Origin: Cacajao melanocephalus
Taxonomy: Eukaryota > Chordata > Mammalia > Primates > Pitheciidae
NCBI GenBank assembly: GCA_963573385.1
Contig: CAUYLG010076774.1
Location: 1 to 64,000 of the forward strand
DNA: 64,000 bases
Direction of reading: 5' to 3'
Part shown: positions 37,421 through 47,859 of the stretch, in pieces
How the letters are laid out: every line of letters starts with the position of its first letter
How positions within the stretch are numbered: the first letter of the stretch is position 1
The notes under the pieces: generated by a model
What the model was told of the DNA's origin: nothing
Seen by the model: only the letters and a program-made list of their open reading frames with translations
Databases searched by the model: none
Position numbers and translations under genes: made by a program

Positions 37421-39775
37421 CTGAATTCCTTCTCTGTATCATCTTAAATTTTGGGTGCTTTCCTATTTTTAATATTTTGTCTGAAAGTTCACATATCTCT
37501 GTTTTCCCAGGATTGTTGCTTGATACCTTATTCAGTTCACTTGATTCCTTATTCAGGTCATGCCTTCATGAATGGTCTTGATGACTGTGGATGTTTGTCT
37601 CACTGTGACCATTGAAACATTATGTACTTATTGTAGTCTTTGCTGTCTGAACTTGTTTGTACCTGTTCTTCGTGGGAAGGCTTTTCAGATATTCAAAAGA
37701 AATTGGGTGTTTTGATCTAAGCCATATCTGCATTATGGGGCACTCCAAGCCAGTAATGCTGTGGTTCTTGAAGAATCATAGAGGTACCACTGTGATGGTC
37801 TTAGATAAGATCTAAAAGAATTTTTCTGGATTATCACACAGAGACTCTGCTCTCTTTTCGTACTTTCTCCCAAACAAATGAAGTCTTTCTTTCTTTTTTT
37901 AGTCACCTGGAGATGGTGGTGGTGTGACATAAGCAGCCCTATTTCCAGCATCTCTAGGATTGAACTGGATCAAACCTGAAGCCAGAGGAGCCCTGGGTTT
38001 TGCTCAAGACCACTATAACCACTCCATGGCTACTGCCTATCTTCACTTAATGACTTGGGGTTCTACAGTCAGCAGGTGGTAAAAGAAGCCAGACTCATGT
38101 CCTTGCCCTAAGGGTGACAAGACTTCCCAGGCCCTTGGTGGATCCAGAGATGCCCTTTGGGAGCTAGAGAGTGGAGTCAAATGCTTTAGAAATCTACTTG
38201 GTGTTCTATTTTACTGAGGCTGAACTGGCACTCAAATCACAAGACACAGTCCTTCTCACTCTTCCATCCCTTTCCACAGGCAAGAAAGTCTCAACCTATG
38301 ACCACCACCACTAAAGAATGATGAAGAATATTGCTAGGTTATACCACCAAAGCTCACTTAAGGCCCAAGGGCTCTTCAGTTAGCTTTTAGTGAATGCTGC
38401 CTGGCCTGGGACTCACATTTCAGGGTGATTGGCCCATCTGGTGCAGCACAAGTCCAGAAATGCTTGACTCTTGAATAAGACTGGGAATCAGAGACTCCAA
38501 TAGCCCACTTGAGGGTCTACCATCCTGTCACTGAGCTTGTACCTAAGGTGCTAGATGAAGTCCCTTTTACATTTCCCTTCTCTTTTATCAAGCAGAAGGA
38601 GTCTCTCCCCATAGCCACCAAAGCTGGAAATGCGCTTAGCCCCTCCTGAAGCCAGCATGTTTCAGAGTATCAACCAAGGCCCATGGTGTACTATCTGGGT
38701 ATCACTGCTAGTTATTCAGTGGGCTCTTTAGTCAGCAGGTGATGGATGCTGACAGGACTGCATTCTTCCCCTCAAGGCAGTGAATTTCCTTCATTCCCAG
38801 AGTCTGTCCAGAAATGTCATCTAGAAGCTAGGTCCTGAAAAGGGCCCCATGACTCTGACTCATGCCTTAGCTTACTGTGGCTGAGCTGATATCTAAGATG
38901 CAAGACAAAGTCCTCTTCACTCTTCCCTCTCCTATCCTCATGCAGAAGGTAACGGTCTCTTTTGTAGTCATGAAGTGTACTGCTTAGGGTTGGAATGAGT
39001 GATGCAAGCACTCCCATTAGCTGCCCTGGCTTGTGTCTCAGGATATTGCATGCCTTGACCAAGTCTGTTGACTCTGAGCCCAGTCCTGCACCAGGACTTA
39101 CCTAGGAATTGCAGTCCTTATGTGCTAGACTGACTGTCCTGTTTACTTAGAACCCCAGAACCCTTTAGTCCTTGGTGGTGACAGCTGAGATGAGTGATCC
39201 CATCTGGCTGGAGTTGGTTTAATTACTCCCTACATGAGCAAGTATCAGCTGAGTTTGGCTGAATTTTGCTTTTTCCTGTGACAGGGCAGTGCTGAATTCA
39301 ATGTGATATATCACTATTTCTGTGCTCGCTCTCTTCAGCATATAGATTATTTATCTGTTCCATGTAGCCATTGCTGAAGGATGGAAAGATGTGGTTGGCA
39401 TCAGTGATCAAAGACTGTCTTGCTCCTAAACCATGTTTTCCTCTATTATCAAACCACAACGATCATAAACATAGAAGAAGGCTTCTATCCCCCACACCAG
39501 CAGACATCAGCTGGTTGTCCTCTAATTCATTTCCATCACTACCTACCTGATGATAGTGTCAGATCTCACAGTAGAGGCCTTGATTCCCAAAACTGCTCCT
39601 CTCTACACACCAATTGCAAGTCTGGGCCTTTAGAACTTCTGGCCAAGTGGCTTTAAATTAGAGTCCCCATGACTCCTTCTTTGGGGTTGATTAATTTGCT
39701 TGAGCAGCTCACAGAACTCAGGGAAACACTTACCTATGTTTATTGGCTTATTATAAATAATATTGCAAAAGATAC

Positions 39776-39970
39776 AACTTTTTAACTTTACATCAAAAGT
39801 CCTAAAGGCATGGTGGTGGTGGGTTGTGCCACATCTAGCAAAATGAGGCTAACAGTGAATGCAGCTATATTGCCTGGTGGTAAGAATAGCTCACTAATTC
39901 TGCACCTTACCCTGTCTGAATGGGAGTAAACTGAGGAGTTTGCCTGCTAGACTAGACTACTTGCTAGACT
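39776..39970. repeat. Left arm of an inverted repeat
   Basis: About 195 bp whose reverse complement lies at 41107-41293. Shared blocks include 'ggtggtggtgggttgtgcc', 'acatctagcaaaa', 'gaggctaacagtgaatg' and 'cctgtctgaatgggagt'. The two arms differ by a 6-bp indel and scattered substitutions. It sits as an insertion in the LTR: LTR sequence stops at about 39775 and resumes at about 39971. The right edge has a small duplication of 'tgctagactaga'. Confidence 0.75.
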
Positions 39971-40257
39971 AGATGAAGAGATGCATAGGGTGAGGTATAA
40001 GGGAAGAGGCATAGAGTTTCCACGTCTTCTCTGTGCGCACCACCCTCCAGGGACCTCCATGTGTTCAGCTATCTGGAAGCTCCCTTAACTCTGTCTGCCC
40101 CCTTGGGGTTTTATGGAAGCTTCATGACATCTGGATTTCTTCCTTCAGGGTATAGGGTGAGACCCTCTCATGGAAGGGTCTTAAGATCCACAATATCAGA
40201 AAGGCACAGAAACATTAGAGTGAAAGAAGGGCAGTAGGTCAGAGACCTGCCCCTCAG

Positions 40258-40569
40258 TTTTTTGTTTGTTCGTTTGTTTTGTTTTTGAGATGAAGTCTTT
40301 CTCTGTGGCCCAGGCTGGAGTGCAGTGGTGCAATCTCAGCTCATTGCAATATCCGATTCCCAAATTCAAGCAATTCTTCTGCTTCAGCCACCTGAGTAGC
40401 TGGGATTACAGGTGTGTACCACCATGCTAAGCTAATTTTTGTATTTTCAGTAGAGATGGGGTTTCACCATGTTGGGGCCAGGGTGGTCTTGAACTTCTGA
40501 CCTCAAGTGATCCACCCATTTTGGTCTCCCAAAGTACGGGGATTACAGGCCTGAGCCACTGCACCCAGT
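40258..40569 (-). mobile_element. Alu (AluS/J-like)
   Basis: A full antisense Alu with a degraded T/G-rich head. Target duplications are cctgcccctcag (40246-40257) and cctgaccctgag (40570-40581), two mismatches. The frame on the minus strand at 40427-40663 is Alu-derived. Confidence 0.9.
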
Positions 40570-41106
40570 CCTGACCCTGAGTTCTAACACACTCAGTATT
40601 ATAACAAAAGATTGTATTAAGGACTGTGGGAGTCATGAACCAGTAACCATGGACAAAAACCAATGTTTACCATAACACCACAGGCCACCCCCTGTTTTTT
40701 TACCATGAAATTTTTACATCAAATATATATACATTATGCACAATCAATCAATAACATTTAATCCAGTCCATCATAGTGTGTGAATATCTCCCAAGATGAG
40801 GTCACTCAGGTATGCAGGTATCCTCTCAATCTTGTCAGGTTCTAAAAGCAGGAGTGACCTTGGTAAGTATACAACTTCACCTTTTCAGGAATCTGGGATA
40901 ATTGCTCTGAGATATTATCTCTTGTTCTTAGACTCTTTTGATTTTTTAATGTAACATAAAATTTTCCTCAATGAAGACTCCATTTATTCATTTCTTTACT
41001 CTCAGCTACTATTTCCCCTTCTCTTCATTAGTACCAACATTTTTTCACTTTTGGAAGGGGCGTTAGAATCACCACTGTTCTTGTCTACATTGCAGGTAGC
41101 AACACA

Positions 41107-41293
41107 AGTCTAGCAAGTAGCTTCTCTTCAGTTCACTCCCATTCAGACAGGGCAAAGTACAGAATTAGTGAGCTATTTTTACCACCAGGCAACATAGCTA
41201 CATTCACTGTTAGCCTCAGTTTTGCTAGATGTGGTAAAGGCACAACCCACCACCATCATACCTTTAGGAATTGTTGACATAAAGTTTAAAAAC
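41107..41293. repeat. Right arm of an inverted repeat
   Basis: Reverse-complement partner of 39776-39970 across a spacer of about 1.1 kb that includes the Alu and the rest of the LTR. The frame 41222-41410 begins in this arm and continues into a hydrophobic stretch, but has no recognisable domain. Confidence 0.75.
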
Positions 41294-42279
41294 ATAGTTA
41301 CAGTTTTCTGTTTAGAAATCATCCCTGCTGTTGCAGCACTTGTAGTTGCAGTCCTGGTCCTAAGATCACTGCATCAGGTAAGGGAGAAAAAAATTTTTTT
41401 TCTGAGGTAATTTGGGAAGAAAGCAAAGAATTATACAGTCCTTAAACCAGCGTACTTCTCCCTCGGCAAGAACTACATGATTATATATGCATCTTCACCA
41501 TTGTCTCTTCCTCAAATCAACCAGAAAACAAAACAAAACAAAACAGAAAAGTCTAGCAGGGGCACTACAGTCCTATTCATGTTTAGTGTGAGCACACACT
41601 ACTGAAGGCATGTAAGTCAGCTCTTCATGCCTTTATCTACCCATTTTAGGCAACCAATGTTTCAATTGCCTGTTCTACTTCTCTTCAAACTAGTACTCAC
41701 AGAAGGCTATCTCTCTGCCCATTGTTGGACTTTATGGACTGTATATTATGCTCTTTGGTCTGAAAAAATGATGGTCAGCCATCCAAATCCACTCAATGTC
41801 TTCTGCTTTTTTATGGCACTCTGAGCATTTTCATTGTTCATTGCACAAGCAAAACCCACTCCAGAGTCAATCTCTTGTCAAGACCCATTTTTAGCCTTCA
41901 GAGCTATAAGCATCAGTCTCACTTCCCAGTTATATTCAGGGCCTTCTCACCAGAGAAATGTGCCTCATAGTAATTAGCAGTCTCTGTCTCACTTGCTGAG
42001 AAATGGAAGAGTTCTTTCTGAAATTTTGTGCCTAAGAGGGTGCAAAAAGAACGTGTCTAGATTCAGCCTGTCTCTGCACTGCTATAATATCCCAATATCC
42101 ATTCATTTGATGGACTCAGATGGCCACCTCAATGGAACACATGGGGATATCTGCTTGTCAGTTTCAGTCACTTTCTGAACCTGGAAGAGAGTTTCTAGGT
42201 TGAATGGACAAAAGACTCATATAAATTATAAAAACCGAATCATACGCTCTCAATAAATTTACAGACATGACCCAGTTTA
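41294..42279. other. Unassigned DNA before the ERV-L pol
   Basis: Could be decayed ERV-L gag/leader given the position, but I see no gag motif and no 5' LTR. Contains an AAAAC simple repeat (41526-41546). The short frames (41627-41824, 41993-42178) show no domain. Confidence 0.35.
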
Positions 42280-42320
42280 CAGACCCAGAATCCCCTTAAT
42301 GAAGGGAAGGTCGAGTCCCC

Positions 42321-42578
42321 TTGAGGAAGAATACCGCTACGCTAACAATAACTTATGCTGTTAAGCTTTCTCTCATCCTTCCCCAAGGAGATCTCAGGCC
42401 TTTTACCAGGGTAACTGTGCACTGTGGAAAGGTAAATGATCAGACATTTTGGGGACTACTGGAAACGGGCTCTGAGCTGATGTTGATTCCAGGAGACCCA
42501 AAACGTCACTGTGGTCATCCAGTTAGAGTAGGGGCTTATGGAGGTCAGGAAATTAATGGAGTTTTAACTCAAGTCTGA
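42321..42578 (+). pseudogene. ERV-L protease remnant
   Basis: An 85-codon open frame. The segment FWGLLETGSELMLIPGD matches the retroviral aspartic protease active-site region, where the family has Asp-Thr-Gly. Here the catalytic Asp is Glu (codon gaa at 42462-42464), so the residue needed for activity is lost. The frame ends at a stop at 42576-42578, and homologous sequence carries on at 42585 in another frame. The start codon choice is arbitrary, as the gene is normally translated as part of a polyprotein. Confidence 0.7.
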
Positions 42579-42584
42579 CTTACA

Positions 42585-43700
42585 ATGGCTCCAATGGGTC
42601 CCCAGACTCATCCTGTGGTCATTTCTCCAGCGCCAGAATGCATAATTGGAATAGACATACCTAACAGCTGGCAGAACCCCCACATTGGCTCCCTGACTGG
42701 TAGGGTGAGGGCTATTATGGAGGAAAAGGCAAAATGGAAGCCATTAGTACTGCATCTACCTAGACAAACAGTAAATTAAGAATAGTATTACATTCCTAGA
42801 GAGATTGAGGAAATTAGTGCCACCATCAAGGTATTTCCTACCACGTCTTTCTTCAACTGTCCCATTTGGCCTGTGCAGAAGACAGATGGATCTTGGAGTG
42901 GCAGTGGATTATCATAAGCTTAACCAAGTGGTGACTCCAATTGCACCTACTGTACCAGATGTGGTAAATTAACACATCTCCTGGTACCTGGTGGGCAGAC
43001 ATTGACTTGGTAAATGCCTTTTTCTCCATTCCTGTCCATAAGGCCCATCTGAAGCAATTTGCCATCAGCTGGTAAGGTCAGGAATATACTTTCACTGTCT
43101 TACCTCAGGGATATGCCAACTCTCCAGCCTTGTGCCATAATCTTGTTCACAGAGATCTTGATGATGTTTCCCTTCCACAACATATCATTACTGGTCCATT
43201 ACATTGATGACATTATGCTGACTGGATCCGGTTAGCGAGAAGTAGCAAACACACAAAACTAATTGGTGAGACATTTGTATAACAGAGGAAGGGAAATAAA
43301 TCTAACTAAAATTCAGGGAACTTCAACCTCAGTAAAATTTCTAAAGGTTCAGCGGTGTGGGGCATGTGTAGATATTCCTTATAAGGTGAAGGATAAGTTG
43401 CTGCATTTGGCCCCTCCTACAACCAAGAAAGAGACACAATGCCTAGTGGGCCTATTTGGATTTTGGAGGCAACATATTTCTCTTTGGGGTGTGTTACGCC
43501 GCACATTTATCAAGTTGGCCAATTTTGAGTGGGGTCAAGAACAGGAGAAGGCTCTGCAACAGGTATAGGCTGCTGTTCAAGCTGCTCTGCAACTTGGGCC
43601 ATATGACTCAGCAGATACAATGGTGCTTGAGGTGTCAGTGACAGAAGGGATGCCGTTTGGAGCCTTTGGTAGGTCTCTGTAGTTGAATCACAGTGGAGAC
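42585..43700 (+). pseudogene. ERV-L reverse transcriptase remnant
   Basis: The frame 42585-42779 covers the protease/RT junction (ECIIGIDIPNSWQNPHIGSL). Stops and frameshifts follow. The RT catalytic motif YIDD is preserved at 43200-43211, within [11 protein letters not shown]. The frame 43263-43568 (101 codons) covers the RT thumb/connection, with VKFLKVQRCGACVDIPYKV and PTTKKETQCLVGLFGFWR. Despite the intact catalytic tetrad the gene is broken in at least three places. Confidence 0.8.
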
Positions 43701-45090
43701 TTTTAGGATTTTGGAGCAAGTTCCTGCCATCTTCTGCAGATAACTACTCTCCTTTTGAGAGACAGCCTTTGGCCTGTTACTTGGCTTTGGTGGAAACTGA
43801 ATGTTTGACTTAACTGCTCATCATGAACCGGGTGCTTTTTGACCCATATAGCCATAAAGTGGGTCGTCAACAACAGCATTCCATCATTGAATGGAAGTGA
43901 TGTATACATGATCAAGAATGAACAGGTCCTGAGGGCATGAGAAAGTTACATGAGGAAGTGGCTCAAATTCCCATGGTTTCCACTCCTGTCACCCTGCTTT
44001 CTCTCCCCTAACCTGCACTGATGGCCTCATGGGGAGTTTCCTATGATCAGTTAACAGAGGAAGAGAAGACTAGGGCCCAGTTCACAGATGATTCTGCATG
44101 ATACACAGGCACCACCTGAAAGTGGACAGCTGCAGCACTACAGGCCCTTATCCCTGAAGGACAGTGGTAAAGGGAAATATTTCTAGTGGGCAGAACTTTG
44201 AGCAATGCACCTGGTTGTGCACTTTACATAAAAGGAGAAATGGTCAAATGTGCAATTATATGCTGATTCATGATCTGCAGCCAAAGGTTTGGCTGGATGG
44301 TCAAGGATTTGGAAGAAGCAGGATTGAAAAACTGGGGACAGAAATTTGGGGAAGAGGTATGTGGTTGGACTTCTCTGAGTGGTCAAAAACTGTGAAGATA
44401 TTTGTATCCCATGTGAGTACTCACTAACAGGTGACCTCAGCTAAGGAGGATTTTAATAATCAGGTGGATAGTATGACCCATTCTGTGGACATCAGTCAAC
44501 CTCTTTTCCCAGCCACCCCTGTCATCACCCAATGGGCCCATGAACAAAGTGGCCATGGTGGCAGGGATGGAGGTTATGCTTGGGCTCAGCAACATGGACT
44601 TTCACTCACCAAGGCTGACCTGACTACAACCACTGATGAGTGCCTAATTTCCCAGCAGCAGGGACCAACACTGAGCCCTCGATATAGCACCATTTCTTGG
44701 GGTGATCAAGCCAACTATTTGGTGGCTGGTTGATTATATTGGACCTCTTCCATCATGGAAAGGGCAGAGGCTTGTACTCACTGGAACACTTACTCCATAT
44801 ATGGGTTTGTCTATCCTGCATGCAATGCTTTTACCAAAACTACCATCTGTGGACTCACAGAATGCCTTGTTCACTGTCATGGTATTCCCGACAGCATTGC
44901 CTCTTACCAAGGCAACTCAGTTTGCAGATAAATAAGTGTGGCAATGGGCTCATGCTCATGGAATTCACTGGTCTTACCATGTTCCCCATTATCCTGAAGC
45001 AGCTAGTTGATAGAATGGTGGAATGGCCTTTTAAAGTCACAATTATAATGTCAACCAAGTGACAGTACTTTGCAGGGCTGAGGCAAAGTT
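43701..45090 (+). pseudogene. ERV-L RNase H and integrase remnant
   Basis: RNase H-like sequence lies at about 43730-44230, with stops. The frame 44431-44733 holds the integrase zinc-binding region: His codons at 44539-44541 and 44554-44556 (HEQSGH), with a Cys further on (DECLIS) whose partner Cys appears lost. The frame 44702-44935 begins the catalytic core, with an Asp in WLVDYIGPLP. The frame then shifts (44730-45062). Integrase activity is not credible. Confidence 0.7.
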
Positions 45091-45159
45091 CTCCAAAAGG
45101 CCATGTATGTTCTGAATCAGTGTCCAATATATGGTACTATTTCTCCCATAGCCAGGATT

Positions 45160-45650
45160 CACAGGTCCAGGAATCAAGGTGTGGAAGCAGAAGTGGCACC
45201 ACTCACCATCACCCCTAGTGATTCACTAGCAAAATGTTTGCTTCCTGTTCCCTTGACATTATATTCTACTGGCCTAGAGGTCTTAGTTCCAGAGAGAGGA
45301 ATGCTGCCACCATGAGACATAGCAACTATTCCATATTCCATTAAAATGAAAGTTAAGATCGTCCCCCTGGACACTTTGGGCTCTTGCTATCATTAAGCCA
45401 ACAGGCTAGGAAGGGAGTTACAGTGTTGGCTAGGGTGATTGACCCAGACTATCAAGATGAAATCAGTCTACTACTTCACAATGGAGATAAGGAAAGGTAT
45501 GCATGGAACAAAGGTGATCCATTACGACATCTCTTAACTTAGTATTCTCATGCCCTGTGATTAAGGTTAATGGGAAACTAGAACAGCTCAATCCAGGCAG
45601 GACTACAAAGGGCCCAGACTCTTCAGAAATGAAGGTTTGGGTCTCTCTCT
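45160..45650 (+). pseudogene. ERV-L dUTPase remnant
   Basis: Sequence after integrase includes LTITPSDSLAKCLLPVP and YSTGLEVLVPERG (frame 45103-45315), then, after a frameshift, VIDPDYQDEI at 45435-45464, which matches the conserved dUTPase motif 3 (Gly/Val-Ile-Asp-x-Asp-Tyr). A dUTPase domain at this place is known for ERV-L. The open frame on the minus strand here (45463-45816) is a shadow. Confidence 0.7.
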
Positions 45651-45685
45651 CTCTCTCTGTCTCTCTCACACACACACACACACAC
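45641..45685. repeat. (TC)n(CA)n microsatellite
   Basis: A compound dinucleotide repeat: TC units to 45667, then CA units to 45685, with one interruption. Confidence 0.9.
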
Positions 45686-46114
45686 GCAAACAACATCACC
45701 TGCTGAGGTGCTTGCTGAAGGCAAAGGGAATACAGAATGGTTAGTTGAAGAAGGTAGCAATCAGTACCAGCTATGATCATGTGACTAGCTGCAGAAATGA
45801 GAACTGTAATTTTCATGAGTATTTCCTTCTTTTGCTAAAAACAGTTTGTGCATTTATATACTTGTACAAAAAAAAGTGTTTATTTTATTTTTTCCTTTAT
45901 TATGTACTATAAGATTTATTGACTTTGTATCATTATTTAAGTGTTGTTAACTTTATGTACTAGTATATGGGTTGGGGTTTGGTGTGTTTCCAATTGTACA
46001 AAGGATAGTTGTATTATGTTAAACATAATTGTGACCGTATTATTGTCTTTATTTGAAGATTATGTATGATCTCAGGAGATGTGCATGGGTTCAAGTTGAC
46101 AAGGGCTGGACTTG

Positions 46115-46559
46115 TGATGGTTAATACTGAGTGTGAGCTTGATTGAATTGAAGGATACAAAGTATTAATCCTGGGTGTGTCTGATAGGGTGCTGCCAAAG
46201 AAGATTACCGTTTGAGTCAGTTGGCTGGGAAAGGCAGACTCTTCATTAATCTTGGTGGGCACCATCTAATCAGCTGCCAGCCTGGCTAGAATATAAAGCA
46301 GACAGAAAAATGTGAAAAGACTAGACTGGCCTAGCCTCCCAGCCTGTCTTTCTCCTGTGCTGGATGCTTCTTGCTTTCAAACATTGGACTTCAAGTTCTT
46401 CAGTTTTGGGACTCAGAATAGCTTCTGTTGCTCCTCAACTTGCAGATGGCTTTTGATTGTGTGAGTTAATACTTAATAAACTCCCCTTTGTGCATATATG
46501 TATATATATCTATATATATCCTATTAGTTCTGTCTCTCTGGAGAATGCTTACTAGCACA
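46115..46559 (+). repeat. ERV-L 3' LTR (MLT2-like)
   Basis: Starts tgatggttaatactgagtg and ends ...gaatgcttactagcaca. A purine-rich tract (gacaagggctgga, 46098-46110) precedes it as the polypurine tract. Near the end are AATAAA (about 46475-46481) and a TA-rich repeat (46495-46522). About 445 bp, near full length. Confidence 0.8.
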
Positions 46560-46564
46560 GTTAT

Positions 46565-47830
46565 TTAGAGATGTGATTTTTAGTTCTCAAATGTCTGTTA
46601 TTTTCCTGTTATATGTCTGTCAACTACTCTAGCAATATTTCATTTTGGCCAGAGAACACCCTCTGTATGATTTCAATTATTTTAATTTGTTGAGACTTGT
46701 TTTGCTGGCCAGAATGTGATGTACCTTGGTATATGCTCTCTAGGTACACGAAAAGAATATGTATTCTTTTGCTGTTAAGTGTTCTATAAATGTCAGTAAG
46801 AAACTGTTAGTTGATGGGGCCCTTAAGTTCTTCTATATCATTACTTATTTTCTGCCTAGTTCTAGAGAGAGGTGCTGAAGACTGCAACTGTAATGGTGGA
46901 TTTTTCTGGTATTTCTTTCAATTCTATGGGTTTCGTTTCACATATTTTGCAGGACTATTGTTTAATGCATCCACATTTCAGATTGCTATGTCTTCTTGGA
47001 GGGGTGACCCATTTATCATTGTGTGATATCTCTCTCTGTTGCTGATAATTTTCTTTTCTCTGAAATCTATTTTGTTTTGTGTTAATATAGCCATTCCCTC
47101 TGTCTTTTGATTAATACTGGCATGACATACCTTTTTTCATCCTTTGACTTATAACTTATGTCACCATGTTTTAAAGGAGTTTCTTGTAGACACAATAGGT
47201 TTGGGTTCTGTTTTCCAGATGGCTATTTCAATCTCTGTCTCTTATTTGGTGTTTTTAGACTATGTCCATATAATAAAATTATTGGTATGTCAAAGTTTAA
47301 ACTTATCATTTTAATATTTTGTTTTCTGTTTGTTCCTTCTATTCTTTATTATCTGTCTCCTTGTTTTGCCAAATTCCATCATGATTTTTCTATTTTTGAG
47401 TGTTTGTCAACGTATACATTTTTCTAGTGGTTGCTATAGGTATTACAATATAGACTCATGATTTTTATAGTCTACAGGGGTAAACATTTCATCACTACAA
47501 GTGAAGTTCAGAAACTTTATCTTTCTTTAAGTCCTTTACTTGACAATATTTAAGTTGTTTTACATATTTTCTCTGTGTAATTTGAGAACCATATCAATGT
47601 TTTGATTTTTGCTTTAACTGTTCAGCATACTACAGAGTATTCAGGAGGAAAAGGAAAGTCTATGTTTGCTCTTTCCATTGTTGTTTTTTTGTCTTTTCTG
47701 ATTGAGAGGACTAAGTTTCCATCTACCATCCCACTACCACTCATTAAGCAGATGCTCTTTCCCAAGTATAGTAGGACAACAATACTGAACCGCAATTTCC
47801 CTCATTTCAGCTTCTTTGTAGGGTAAGAAT
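46565..47830 (-). mobile_element. Old L1M fragment, ORF2 endonuclease/RT start
   Basis: The antisense ORF2 pattern (reverse of the endonuclease, for example around 46980-47110 and 47160-47280) parallels 1080-1400 and 4700-4960 but is more diverged. Starts right after the ERV-L LTR and loses similarity near 47830. Confidence 0.6.
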
Positions 47831-47859
47831 ATGAGAATTGAGAATAACAGGGCCTTCCA

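Larger units (their letters stand above)
34826..39410 (-). mobile_element. Old antisense L1 (L1M-like) with ORF2 deletion
   Basis: The minus strand runs 5'UTR (about 37500-39410), ORF1 remnant (about 36640-37420), ORF2 endonuclease (35798-36090), then, after a deletion of most of RT, the ORF2 C-terminus (about 35000-35797) and 3' sequence (34826-35000). The 5'UTR matches that at 10800-12950 module for module. It lies tail to tail with the sense L1 on its left. Confidence 0.75.
39411..40690 (-). mobile_element. ERV LTR, interrupted by an inverted-repeat arm and an Alu
   Basis: Parts at 39411-39775, 39971-40257 and 40582-40690 read as one antisense LTR-like sequence of about 750 bp. Typical blocks are 'gagcagctcacagaactcagggaaacactta' style (39700-39733) and 'gatgaagagatgcatagggtgagg' (39972-39995). 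The minus strand has AATAAA-like signals (near 39740-39760). I recognise the type as an ERV LTR but cannot name the family. Internal retroviral sequence does not adjoin directly. Confidence 0.5.
42280..46559 (+). mobile_element. Decayed ERV-L provirus, 5' part missing
   Basis: Protease, reverse transcriptase, RNase H, integrase and a dUTPase follow in the ERV-L order, then a 3' LTR (46115-46559) with no env gene between. Absence of env and a dUTPase after integrase are hallmarks of ERV-L (class III). All genes carry stops and frameshifts. No 5' LTR or clear gag is seen upstream, so the element is 5'-truncated or rearranged. Confidence 0.8.

Noticed and set aside
41222..41410. 62-codon frame with a hydrophobic end, starting in the inverted-repeat arm
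   Set aside because: Could be a membrane anchor, but the left arm does not preserve the frame (6-bp plus 1-bp indels), so no conserved coding is indicated.
45463..45816. 117-codon minus-strand frame
   Set aside because: Antisense to the ERV-L dUTPase remnant and across a TC/CA microsatellite, which supplies the RETERERE-like stretch.
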